Positions 41,334 to 49,993 of a stretch of DNA of 64,000 nucleotides are shown piece by piece; the first letter of the stretch is position 1; every line of letters starts with the position of its first letter. The DNA comes from Cohnella sp. CFH 77786 (GTDB lineage: Bacteria; Bacillota; Bacilli; Paenibacillales; Paenibacillaceae): the NCBI RefSeq assembly GCF_019400745.1, contig NZ_WJIB01000008.1, positions 248,001-312,000 on the forward strand. Direction: 5' to 3'. The position numbers and the translations under genes are program-made. The notes under the pieces are model-generated. The model was not told where the DNA came from. It was given only the letters and a program-made list of their open reading frames with translations, and ran no database searches.

Positions 41334-44300
41334 TCAAGGATTCGTCGTCGCGCTTACGATGTTCGAGCTGCCCGCATTCGTGCCGCCGGTGACATACAGC
41401 TTGAATTTGTACTCGGTGTTCGGCGTAAGGCCCGTCGCCGTCGCGATTGAGGACGCCGGCGGGATCGAAGCGATCGCAGAGCTCCACGTCGCGCCGCCGT
41501 CCGTCGATTTCAGCAGCTTGATGCCGGTCGCTCCCGATGCCGCGGTCCAGCTGAACGTGACGGATGTCGAGGTCTTCGAGCTTACCGCAAGCGTCGAGAT
41601 CTGGCTGCCGGAAGCCGCGGCCGTCGTTACGCTGACCACATTCGAGCTGCCCGCATTCGCTCCGCCGGTCACGTACAGCTTGAATTTGTACGCCGTGTTC
41701 GGCGTCAGCCCCGTCGCCGTCGCGGTCGTGGCCGAAGGCGGGATCGAAGCGATCGCAGAGGTCCAGGTCGCGCCGCCGTCCGTCGATTTCAGCAGCTTGA
41801 TGCCGGTCGCTCCCGATGCCGCGGTCCAGCCGAACGTCACGGATGTCGAGGTCTTCGAACTCACCGCAAGCGTCGAGATCTGGCTGCCGGAAGCCGCGAC
41901 TGTCGTCACGCTGACCACATTCGAGCTTCCCGCATTCAAGCCGCCGGTGACGTACAGCTTGAACTTGTACGCCGTGTTCGGCGTCAGTCCCGTTGCGGTT
42001 GCCGTGGATGCCGACGGCGGGATCGAAGCGATCGCCGTGCTCCATGTCGCACCGCCGTCCGTCGATTTCAGCAGCTTGATGCTGGATGCGCCCGATGCCG
42101 ACGTCCAATGGAAGGTCACGGCCGTCGAGGTCTTCGAACTCACCGCAAGCGTCGAAACCGGAGCGTTAGCCGCGCTGGTCGTCACGCTCACCACATTCGA
42201 CGAACCCGCATTCGATCCGCCGGTTACGTACAGCTTGAATTTGTACGCCGTGTTCGGCGTGAGGCCGGTCGCCGTCGCGGTCGTTGCCGCCGGCGGGATC
42301 GAAGCGATCGCAGAGCTCCACGTCGCGCCGCCGTCCGTCGATTTCAGCAGCTTGATGCTGCTTGCTCCCGATGCCGCCGTCCAGCTGAAAGTCACCGATG
42401 TCGAAGTTTTCGAACTGACCGCCAGCGTCGAGATCGGAATGTTGGCCGCGTTGGTCGTCACGCTCACCACATTCGACGAACCCGCATTGGCTCCGCCGGT
42501 GACCTCCAGCTTGAATTGATAGGCTGTGCTCGGCGTGAGGTCCGTTAGCGTTACCGTCGATGCCGAGGGCGGAATCGAGGCGATCGCGGTCCACGTCGTG
42601 CCGCCGTTCGTCGATTTGAGCAGCTTGATGCCGGTCGCTCCCGATGCCGCCGTCCATTTCAGCGTCACCGCGGTCGAGGTCTTCGAGTAGACCGCCAAGT
42701 CCGCAATCGGAGCCGCCGACCCGCCGATGCCGACCTCTGCCCAAGCTTCCGCCACTTTGGACGCGATGACGGATCGCTGGCTTTCCGTGATTCCGGTCAA
42801 ATCGTCCACCGATAAGAGGAAGCCGTTTCTGGCATCTTCGAAATTCGAAGTCGGAAGCAGGTAGTTTTTATTGGCCGCATAAGTCACTTTTCCGAGAATG
42901 GACCTTCCGTTCAGGCCAATGCCTGCCGCATCGATCTTCGTCGCGATCAAGTATGCGGCATGATTCGGAATTCCGCTGTTAATGTGAACGCCGCCGTAAT
43001 CGTGGGCTGCATCGTTGGGCAACTCAACGAAATCGTCCATATGTGCCGGTTGATCATACCATTCGGGGTTTTCCAAGCTTCGGAGCGTATATCCGGTATC
43101 TTCCCCGATGAGCCAATCATCCGAATCGATCACGGCCGCCATAATATCCGAGATCGATTCGTTCAGGGCCCCCGGCTGATCATGATACTCCAACCCGCTG
43201 TCATATTGCGTTACGCCATGCGTCAATTCATGAGCAATCACATCGAAGCCGCAGGCCAAGCAGTCGAACCCTCCATTGGCGCTGCCCGATCCGTCACCGT
43301 AGTACATCGCCTGCCCGGACCAAAACGCGTTATCGTAGGGATCGCCGTTCGAATAATAGACATGGACGAAGCTGAACACTTCCATGCCGTTTCCGTCTAT
43401 GCTTTCCCTGCCATAGTTGGATTTATAGAAATCATAGACTTTCCCGGCATAGTCATGCGCGTCTACCGCTGCCCGGTAATAGTTTTCGGGATACGTATTC
43501 GCGGGATTGCTGTCCTTGAAGGTCTTGCTATTGCTGCCCACGGTATAGCAATATTGTTCATTGCACTCATTGATATCGAACGTCGCGACGACACCCGCAT
43601 CCGTGTAATCTTCCAACCTGTAGTTCGAAGAGGAATATTCCGTGATTTGGATGGGCTTCGCCGTGCCGTTGTAACCATATCCCGTACCGGTTGCCGGAGC
43701 GGCAAAGTTCAAGGTATTGAATTTATAAACGATTTCCCCGGTATGGGCATCCACGTATCCCGTCCAATTGCCGAATTCGGGAACCATGAAGTTCAATCGG
43801 ACTTGATAGGCAAGCACGTAACGATCCCCGTCCGGATAGAGGAACAGCTCGCTCGTCGGTTTCGGATACTGAACCGGGCCCAGCTTCGTCTCCAGCTCGA
43901 TTTTCGCTCCCAAGTCTTTTTCCAGATCCGATTGGAGCGCCGCTATCGCTTCTTCCCCCGTAAGATCCGGTGTCGTATCGACCGCTCCCGTCTCCGGTCC
44001 CTCGGAGGTTTTATCTTGGATGGCATAGACCACTCGCGAGGCGTTCAAATTCAGTTGCATGTACTTCCCGTAAACGGGGATCCCGTCGATCGTTTGCTGG
44101 AGAAAATAGTGCGATTTCCCTCCGGTGCCGCTGACGATTTTGTTGATCTGAAAAGACTGCGTTGGGGTGCCTGCGAGACTGGCGATCGGCGTCGTTCTTC
44201 CTTCGGCGAACCGAATGACGTCTTGATCGGTCGCCAGCACGTCGGACAAGATCCCTTGCGAGAATGAAGTACGGTCAGCCATCGAGCCGGCACCGGAAGA

Positions 44301-44408
44301 TCGGCCTGGATTGCCCGATGCGAATGCCAAGCTGGCTTGCACAAGACTGAGGACAAGCAGGACTCCGAATACAACTTTCCATTTCCGCTTCCCTCTCCGT
44401 TTCCCCAT
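41334..44408 (-). CDS. Secreted M4 (thermolysin-like) metalloprotease with five FN3 repeats
   Basis: 1024 residues. Signal peptide (WKVVFGVLLVLSLVQASLAFASG), FTP and PepSY propeptide (about residues 50-200), then the M4 catalytic domain with zinc motif HELTH (His393, Glu394, His397) and the third ligand in ALNESISD. After about residue 565 come five FN3 modules of about 92 residues; modules 2-5 are nearly identical. Thermolysin-type enzymes are secreted zinc endopeptidases; FN3 modules usually hold them on polysaccharide. The start is the second ATG (44408), because the first would place GGGAGG inside the gene. It lies 19 bp after the DNRLRE gene and ends the exopolysaccharide operon. Confidence 0.93.
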   Translation of the reverse strand: MGKRRGKRKWKVVFGVLLVLSLVQASLAFASGNPGRSSGAGSMADRTSFSQGILSDVLATDQDVIRFAEGRTTPIASLAGTPTQSFQINKIVSGTGGKSHYFLQQTIDGIPVYGKYMQLNLNASRVVYAIQDKTSEGPETGAVDTTPDLTGEEAIAALQSDLEKDLGAKIELETKLGPVQYPKPTSELFLYPDGDRYVLAYQVRLNFMVPEFGNWTGYVDAHTGEIVYKFNTLNFAAPATGTGYGYNGTAKPIQITEYSSSNYRLEDYTDAGVVATFDINECNEQYCYTVGSNSKTFKDSNPANTYPENYYRAAVDAHDYAGKVYDFYKSNYGRESIDGNGMEVFSFVHVYYSNGDPYDNAFWSGQAMYYGDGSGSANGGFDCLACGFDVIAHELTHGVTQYDSGLEYHDQPGALNESISDIMAAVIDSDDWLIGEDTGYTLRSLENPEWYDQPAHMDDFVELPNDAAHDYGGVHINSGIPNHAAYLIATKIDAAGIGLNGRSILGKVTYAANKNYLLPTSNFEDARNGFLLSVDDLTGITESQRSVIASKVAEAWAEVGIGGSAAPIADLAVYSKTSTAVTLKWTAASGATGIKLLKSTNGGTTWTAIASIPPSASTVTLTDLTPSTAYQFKLEVTGGANAGSSNVVSVTTNAANIPISTLAVSSKTSTSVTFSWTAASGASSIKLLKSTDGGATWSSAIASIPPAATTATATGLTPNTAYKFKLYVTGGSNAGSSNVVSVTTSAANAPVSTLAVSSKTSTAVTFHWTSASGASSIKLLKSTDGGATWSTAIASIPPSASTATATGLTPNTAYKFKLYVTGGLNAGSSNVVSVTTVAASGSQISTLAVSSKTSTSVTFGWTAASGATGIKLLKSTDGGATWTSAIASIPPSATTATATGLTPNTAYKFKLYVTGGANAGSSNVVSVTTAAASGSQISTLAVSSKTSTSVTFSWTAASGATGIKLLKSTDGGATWSSAIASIPPASSIATATGLTPNTEYKFKLYVTGGTNAGSSNIVSATTNP
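41343..42720 (-). repeat. Five tandem FN3-coding units of about 276 bp
   Basis: The stretch coding STLAVSSKTSTSVTFSWTAA and the later TATGLTPNTAYKFKLYVTGG recurs at nearly the same DNA sequence in four units; the first (5'-most) unit is more diverged (LAVYSKTSTAVTLKWTAASG). Few silent differences are seen between the later units, so they have duplicated or converted recently. Unit number may vary between strains and assemblies. Confidence 0.9.
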
Positions 44409-44427
44409 TGAAGAGCCTCCCATGTCA

Positions 44428-46422
44428 TTAGTTCGCCAGCCGTTCCCTTGCCGTCAACAGTTCCATCCAGAAGCCGAAAGCGTGCTGGGTCATCGATAGA
44501 TCCTCATACGTGTACACGAGATCTTGATTGCCAGGGTAGGCTTCTCCCAGATCGGCCCCCGTCATCGACAGATCCGTGACTCCGCGAAGCGCACGATCCA
44601 CAACGAATTGATCCGAGGGCGGCAATAAGCCGGCGGCGATTCCGTACTGAAAACCGGTCGCGATCAGCGAGGTTCCGGACGATTCCAAAGGCGAGTTCGG
44701 GTCGTGGATCAGGTTCCTCCACAATCCTCTTTCCGTTTGATATTGCTTTAAAGACGCTGCCAGCCGAACGTATCGCGCGGCCAACTCTCCGTACCGTTCG
44801 TCGCCGCGGATGCCTTTGGAATCGACCAACTTCCCCATGCCCCCGAACAAATACCCGATCCCCCTGGCCCAGCCTTTGCCTGTTTTCGTGTACTCGTCGA
44901 TCAGGGTATAAGGAATGCCGTCGGTCTGGTCCTTCATCAGAAGATCATAGAGCTTCAATATTTGATCCATTGCCAGACGGGTAGAGGCTTCGTCGTGAAA
45001 GCGATCGCCGTATACGGCCAGAAAGGCAAGACCCAGATAGGAGAGCTCCGACTGGATCGCGCCGTAAGGACCATCCGTGAAAATTCCGTCCCGCTGACGC
45101 AATGAATCGAACATCCCGCGCAGCTTCACGGCCGCCTTCATGAACTTTTCGTTGCCCGTCTTGTCGTACAAATAGATCAACGAACTGCCGAATACCGCTT
45201 TGTAATAGCTATCCAATTTCGCCGCGAACCGGATCAAGGTCCCATCGTGCGCAATGTAATAATCGAAGTGGTTCTCTATCGCTTCGATAAATTCGTTTCC
45301 GAGACCCAGCTTGGCTGCGTTCATCTGTGCGTTGATGATGCCCGAATGAGGGTCCGACCATGGCCCCAGCGTAAATCTCGACCCCAACGCGTCCAGCGCC
45401 GCGGCCCATTTCTCCTCGATGGATAAATCGGGCTGCATCACGACGACCAGAGACGGCTGCGTACCGCTTCGGGGCGGGTTAAACAGCGACATCGCCATGT
45501 CTGAGGCCAGCATAAAGCCGTTATTAACCGTGCTTTTACGGAGCCAGGCCCGGACGGTATCCGTGACATCCAGAAACCAGACCGGCTCCCAGCTGTTGAT
45601 GCGGAACACGGTTTGGGAAGCAAGGAATCTCGCATCGCGGTCTCCGCTTGCCCCAGGCCGTTCCCAGCGGCGCGCTCCGTCGAAGGTATCCCACGTGGCG
45701 TCCGGCGTCCAGGGTTTTCCGGCTTCGTACACATAGAGCGTTCTGTACGCGTTGATCTCGGCGGAGGTACTGTTCACCAGTCGCAAATAGGCTTTGTAAA
45801 CTTGTTTCCCTTCCAAGGCGGCAAGATCGAAATGCAGCAAACCTTTCTTCCTATCCCCTTCTTTCGATTCCAATTTGAGGTTGTATAGGTCATTCCCGGG
45901 TGCATCAGGTTTGGATTGCCGGATCGATGCGCTTCGATCGCCATTCAGCAGCAGGGTTTTGCTCCGATTCAGAATGGCATTCAGCTTCACCTTCGGAAGC
46001 GGAGGACTGCTCAAATAAACGGTGTTGTTTCTCCATTTCACGTCCAAGCCGAACATTTCGGCCATGAACCTTACGGGGACCATGACCGACTGCCCATGCA
46101 GGTAAGCCCCCGCTTCGATGGATGCGTGCTTTCCGTCCACGAGGATCGCGGTGCTCTGCAAAGGAAGGAGGATATGATGCTCCCCCTTGATTTCGACCGT
46201 CTTGGCTCGCGCGTTCCAGATGACCTCCTGCTTGATCGCCTCCGAAACGAGACGGAGGGGAACGAACACGCGGTTTTTGAGGATTTGGGGTTCGACCTCG
46301 CTGGCCAACGGGATTCCATCCAGAACGATCCGAGTCGGATCCCGGGCTTTAACCGAAGCCATCGGATGAACCAGCGACAAGAGCATGGCGATCGCGAGAA
46401 GCAGGTTAATCGACGGTTTCAA
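44428..46422 (-). CDS. Exported stalk-domain + DNRLRE + (alpha/alpha)6 glycosidase-like protein
   Basis: 664 residues. Signal peptide (INLLLAIAMLLSLVHPMASV), a copper-amine-oxidase N-terminal-like stalk domain (ILKNRVFVPLRLVSEAI, SVMVPVRFMAEMFGLDVKW), a DNRLRE domain (GLLHFDLAALEGKQVYKAYL, YVYEAGKPWTPDATWDTF) and a C-terminal helical barrel (TGKGWARGIGYLFGGMGKL, NQDLVYTYEDLSMTQHAFGF). The barrel matches the protein at 39401-41143 along its length. GH88/GH105 catalytic Asp motifs are not evident. It overlaps the flippase gene by 17 bp and is followed by the protease after 19 bp, so it belongs to the exopolysaccharide operon. A role in trimming or binding the polymer is inferred. Confidence 0.82.
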   Translation of the reverse strand: MKPSINLLLAIAMLLSLVHPMASVKARDPTRIVLDGIPLASEVEPQILKNRVFVPLRLVSEAIKQEVIWNARAKTVEIKGEHHILLPLQSTAILVDGKHASIEAGAYLHGQSVMVPVRFMAEMFGLDVKWRNNTVYLSSPPLPKVKLNAILNRSKTLLLNGDRSASIRQSKPDAPGNDLYNLKLESKEGDRKKGLLHFDLAALEGKQVYKAYLRLVNSTSAEINAYRTLYVYEAGKPWTPDATWDTFDGARRWERPGASGDRDARFLASQTVFRINSWEPVWFLDVTDTVRAWLRKSTVNNGFMLASDMAMSLFNPPRSGTQPSLVVVMQPDLSIEEKWAAALDALGSRFTLGPWSDPHSGIINAQMNAAKLGLGNEFIEAIENHFDYYIAHDGTLIRFAAKLDSYYKAVFGSSLIYLYDKTGNEKFMKAAVKLRGMFDSLRQRDGIFTDGPYGAIQSELSYLGLAFLAVYGDRFHDEASTRLAMDQILKLYDLLMKDQTDGIPYTLIDEYTKTGKGWARGIGYLFGGMGKLVDSKGIRGDERYGELAARYVRLAASLKQYQTERGLWRNLIHDPNSPLESSGTSLIATGFQYGIAAGLLPPSDQFVVDRALRGVTDLSMTGADLGEAYPGNQDLVYTYEDLSMTQHAFGFWMELLTARERLAN

Positions 46423-47971
46423 CGGAAACTCTCCTTCCCGCCAGCTTTAACCTCGCTTTTTTCCATTGCTCCAGAACGAGGGATAGCGTTTGAACCTTCA
46501 GCAGCATGCAGATCGCCAGAAACAAGACCATCATGACGGCCGCTTTCAGCACGAAGCTGACCCCATCGGCACCGGCAAAGCCGCTCACCTGTATGACATC
46601 GCGGCAGAAATACAGAATGGAAGCCGTGAGGATCAGCGCGGCGATGAGCTTGGAGGTCTCAAACCGGCGGCCGGCGGCTCCGAGCCCGAGCTTCCGGCGG
46701 ATCAAGTAGTCCAAGAGGAAGGAGGAAACCACATGGGCAACGGAAGTTCCGATGGCGATTCCGATGATGCCGAACTGTCGAACCAGAACGACACTGAAGA
46801 GGATATTGAGACCGACCGTGAAAAATGCCGCGTACATCGAAACTTTGGTTAAACCCATGGAAATGAAAGCGCGGTTGTAAATTTCCCGGAGCGCGATTCC
46901 CATCATGGCCAAGGAGAAAAACCGCAGAACGCTGCCCGTAACCGCCGTATCTTGCGCCGTAAATTGGCCTCGCTCGAAAAGAATCCGGACGAGGTCTTCG
47001 GCATAGACGAAAGTAAAGATGACAAGCGGCGACAGGATGAAGATCATGACGGATTTGGCGTTATGCAAGAGCGCGGCAAATTCTCGACGTCCGTCATGTT
47101 TGGCCATCAGGCTTAGCGTAGGAAGGAGTACGCCCGCGACGGATGCAGCCAACATTTGCGTAGGCAAATGGTTGATGCGGGTCGCGAAATTCAGCGCGGA
47201 AATGGCGCCTTCCTGAAGACCGGATGCGAGGATGCGGTCTACGATCACGTTGATTTGCGTCACCGAGCTTCCGATCACGATCGGCAGGATGGTCAAGGCA
47301 AAATAGCCGGCGACCTCTTTGTTGAAAGACAGCGTCCAAGAGGCCGGCTTGATTTGTCCTCTGAAACCGGGAAGCTGAATGAACGCCTGGGTAACGGCTC
47401 CCAGTACGGTGCCGGCGACAAGCGCATAGATGCCGAAGCTGGGGTAGAGCAGCACGATCATCAGAATGATCGAGAGATTATAAGGAATGCCGGTGAGAGC
47501 GGGCAATAAAAAACGGTTCCCGTAATGGAGCAGGCCCGTCAGATAACCCGCAAGGGCCATGAAAATAATCATAGGGAGCAGCCAATCGGACAACTGCACG
47601 GCCAATCGGTACGTGTCGGGATCGAATCCCGGAGCCAGGAGCCGAACCAAATAAGGATTGAGAAGCAGAAGCAGGGACGAGACGGCAAGCGAAAAGACCG
47701 CGATGAGCGTAAAAAGGGTTTGATTGACTATCCGCGGCTGCAGATGATCGAATTTGGTTTTGGTGACGACGGTCGTGCTGATGATGGCCGTGCTGATGAC
47801 GTTGAAGATCATCCAAGGAATCGTGCTGGCTATGAAAAAAGCGTCGACCGTTTTGCTAAGTCCGTAATACCCTGCGGTAAACATTTGGCTGACGAAGCCG
47901 ATCAGTTTCGTCAAGGTCATCCCAGCGAAAACAAGCGCGCTTGCCCGTACGAGGCTTTGGGCGCCGCTCAT
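46406..47971 (-). CDS. MurJ/Wzx-like lipid-linked polysaccharide flippase (MOP superfamily)
   Basis: 521 residues with about 13-14 membrane helices. The N-terminal FAGMTLTKLIGFVSQMFTAGYYG and internal ATRINHLPTQMLAASVAGVLLPTLSLMAKHDGR are MurJ-like; MurJ/Wzx proteins turn lipid-linked units across the membrane. In this operon export of the exopolysaccharide repeat unit is more likely than lipid II. The ATG at 47971 was chosen: it has AGAAGGAAGC upstream and overlaps the preceding stop as ATGA. The open frame upstream (to 48118) lies inside the pyruvyl transferase gene. Confidence 0.91.
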   Translation of the reverse strand: MSGAQSLVRASALVFAGMTLTKLIGFVSQMFTAGYYGLSKTVDAFFIASTIPWMIFNVISTAIISTTVVTKTKFDHLQPRIVNQTLFTLIAVFSLAVSSLLLLLNPYLVRLLAPGFDPDTYRLAVQLSDWLLPMIIFMALAGYLTGLLHYGNRFLLPALTGIPYNLSIILMIVLLYPSFGIYALVAGTVLGAVTQAFIQLPGFRGQIKPASWTLSFNKEVAGYFALTILPIVIGSSVTQINVIVDRILASGLQEGAISALNFATRINHLPTQMLAASVAGVLLPTLSLMAKHDGRREFAALLHNAKSVMIFILSPLVIFTFVYAEDLVRILFERGQFTAQDTAVTGSVLRFFSLAMMGIALREIYNRAFISMGLTKVSMYAAFFTVGLNILFSVVLVRQFGIIGIAIGTSVAHVVSSFLLDYLIRRKLGLGAAGRRFETSKLIAALILTASILYFCRDVIQVSGFAGADGVSFVLKAAVMMVLFLAICMLLKVQTLSLVLEQWKKARLKLAGRRVSVETVD

Positions 47972-49221
47972 GGCGAGACAGCTTCCTTCTGCCTGGTCAT
48001 CTGAAGCAGGAACCGGATGTTTTCCAGCGCGCGGAGCCTTTCCCGGTGCACCTCCCGCTCCAATTGCCGGCCGATCTGCTCCTTGTTCCGCTCCATCATG
48101 ACGGCTTTCCGAACGCACTCGTTGACGATTTGTTCATAGGTCATCCGTTTGAAATCGAGAATGCAATCCTCCTGCTTCAGCCGTTTGCCCACGAGCCCGT
48201 GAAACTTGTTTCCGGTCGCGATGCAAATCGTCGGCACTTGCTGCGTCATGCCGGCAATGGCGGCATGCATCCGGCTCGCGATCAACACGCGGCAGCGGGA
48301 GATGAGAAACTTGAGCTGGTCCGAAGGCAAATCTTCCTCCAGAAGTTTCACCTTCCCGCGAGCCTCGGGAGAAAGGAGGGACATCATCTCCCTCGCGGCC
48401 GACCGGTCGTCTTGATAGGGCCGGATCACATGAGGGATCGTGATGATGTGGTAGCCGTGCTCGACCGTTAAATGTTCGGCGATTTCGGCCATGCACTCGA
48501 TGTAGGACTTCGTCATGCTGGAGGCCGCCCACGATTTCATCAACGAGCTGACGGACAGCCCGATCGTCGGATGCCGGGTCATCCATTCCAGATGCGCACG
48601 GAGACCGGCATCGTCAACCGGGCGGCTTCGTTGCAGAAGGGCCATATCTCCCGTCCGGATCACGTTCCCGATCCCGATCGACTCGCAATAGGCAGAGGAA
48701 ATATCTTCCCTGGCCGCCAGCTTATCCACGCGTTTCAGAACATACCGGGCAAGCGCCCTGCCGAGCGGGCTCTTGAACGGACCCAGCGTCTGGGCGCATA
48801 CGAATACCGGAATCCGGTTGCGGATGCCGATCTGAAGCGGCAGCAGCCTCCTGAGAAGCTGAAACAATCCATAATCTTCCGTCAGGCTGTCCCCGTTGAG
48901 ATCGACGATCGCATCGTAGGATTGGAAAGCCTTATCGTAGGGCGTCTTGAACCCCAGCAGGCTCATGGCAAGCAAAAGCAGCTCCTTCGCATAATGCCGC
49001 TTCCGAATGTTCGGCGCCATCCAAGGAAGCCTGTCGACTTTGATTCCGTCGTATCGCTCGTACATCGCTTTATCCGAGGCATAGAACTTCGAGGAGAGAA
49101 CCGTGATCTCATAGGGACCGGGAAATTGCTCTTTCAACCCTTGATGCAAGCCGATGACCATACCCATGCATCCTTTATTGAACGTCAGAGGCTCTCCGGA
49201 AACGAGAATCCGAATCATCAC
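47968..49221 (-). CDS. Polysaccharide pyruvyl transferase family protein
   Basis: 417 residues. The PS_pyruv_trans domain shows FNKGCMGMVIGLHQGLKEQF, DAIVDLNGDSLTEDYG, VCAQTLGPFKSPLGRALARYVLKRVDKLAAREDISSAYC, and the His region SRMHAAIAGMTQQVPTICIATGNKFHG. These enzymes put pyruvate ketals on sugars, or related groups, and add negative charge to cell-surface polymers. It lies 7 bp after the TagA-type transferase and overlaps the flippase start by 4 bp. It is the only candidate in the operon for a non-sugar decoration. Confidence 0.93.
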   Translation of the reverse strand: MMIRILVSGEPLTFNKGCMGMVIGLHQGLKEQFPGPYEITVLSSKFYASDKAMYERYDGIKVDRLPWMAPNIRKRHYAKELLLLAMSLLGFKTPYDKAFQSYDAIVDLNGDSLTEDYGLFQLLRRLLPLQIGIRNRIPVFVCAQTLGPFKSPLGRALARYVLKRVDKLAAREDISSAYCESIGIGNVIRTGDMALLQRSRPVDDAGLRAHLEWMTRHPTIGLSVSSLMKSWAASSMTKSYIECMAEIAEHLTVEHGYHIITIPHVIRPYQDDRSAAREMMSLLSPEARGKVKLLEEDLPSDQLKFLISRCRVLIASRMHAAIAGMTQQVPTICIATGNKFHGLVGKRLKQEDCILDFKRMTYEQIVNECVRKAVMMERNKEQIGRQLEREVHRERLRALENIRFLLQMTRQKEAVSP

Positions 49222-49228
49222 CCATCTC

Positions 49229-49993
49229 CTATCCTTCCGGTCTGGAAATCTCTTTCAAAAACATCAGCAAGAACTTGCTGTCGTTGATCACGTAACGCCG
49301 GAACATCCGCTTGGGATCCATGATCAGCCGGTAAAACCACTCGAGATTCGCTTTCTGCAGCAGCAAGGGAGCCCTCTTCTGAACGCCGGCAATATAGTCG
49401 ATCGCTCCGCCGACCCCCATCATCACGTTCACGTTCAATTCGTTTTTATGCTTGAATATCCATAGCTCTTGCTTGGGAGCACCCAGAGCGACCAGCAAAA
49501 TGTGCGGCTGCGCGCGGTTGATGTTATCGACGATGATCCGGTTTCGCTCCGGGCTTTCCAACTCGGAAGGGGAAGGAGAATGGTATCCCGCGATAAGGGC
49601 TTCCCCCCATAACTCCCGTACTTTCCTGAGAGCGGTCTCCACCACGCCCGGCTGACAACCCAGAATGTACACGCTCGTTTGCTTCTCCCGGCTTCGCCTC
49701 AGAATCTCAACCGTTAAATCCGCGCCGGTCACCCGTTCCGCGATCGGGGGAACCCCCTTTTTCCACTTGGAGGTCAGCACGATCGGGAAACCGTCGGCTA
49801 CTTTGTAGTCCGATTCGGTCAACGCTTGTTCGAAAAGCGGATTCCGACTCGCGATGACCAGATGGTCGACATTGACGGTATGAAAAACTTTTTTCTCCGA
49901 TCTCCTTACGGTGTCGTAAACGAGAGCCAGCGTTTCGTCCCGGGTCGAGGTTAAGAAGTCGATTGCGTAAAGGTTGCAGAGCGCATTCCTCAT
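49229..49993 (-). CDS. WecG/TagA/CpsF family glycosyltransferase (GT26)
   Basis: 254 residues. The family core is visible as FHTVNVDHLVIASRNPLFEQAL, DGFPIVLTSKWKKGVPPIAERVTGADL and LVALGAPKQELWIFKHKNEL, with GVGGAIDYIAGVQKRAP and WFYRLIMDPKR at the end. These enzymes add ManNAc or a related sugar to an undecaprenyl-linked acceptor. It overlaps the polymerase stop as ATGA. It is the only glycosyltransferase seen in this operon; other needed transferases must be encoded elsewhere. Confidence 0.95.
   Translation of the reverse strand: MRNALCNLYAIDFLTSTRDETLALVYDTVRRSEKKVFHTVNVDHLVIASRNPLFEQALTESDYKVADGFPIVLTSKWKKGVPPIAERVTGADLTVEILRRSREKQTSVYILGCQPGVVETALRKVRELWGEALIAGYHSPSPSELESPERNRIIVDNINRAQPHILLVALGAPKQELWIFKHKNELNVNVMMGVGGAIDYIAGVQKRAPLLLQKANLEWFYRLIMDPKRMFRRYVINDSKFLLMFLKEISRPEG

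Noticed and set aside
41221-42519. A 432-codon repetitive frame on the plus strand
   Set aside because: It is the exact opposite strand of the FN3 repeats, has no ribosome binding site and is open only because the repeated units share one codon pattern.
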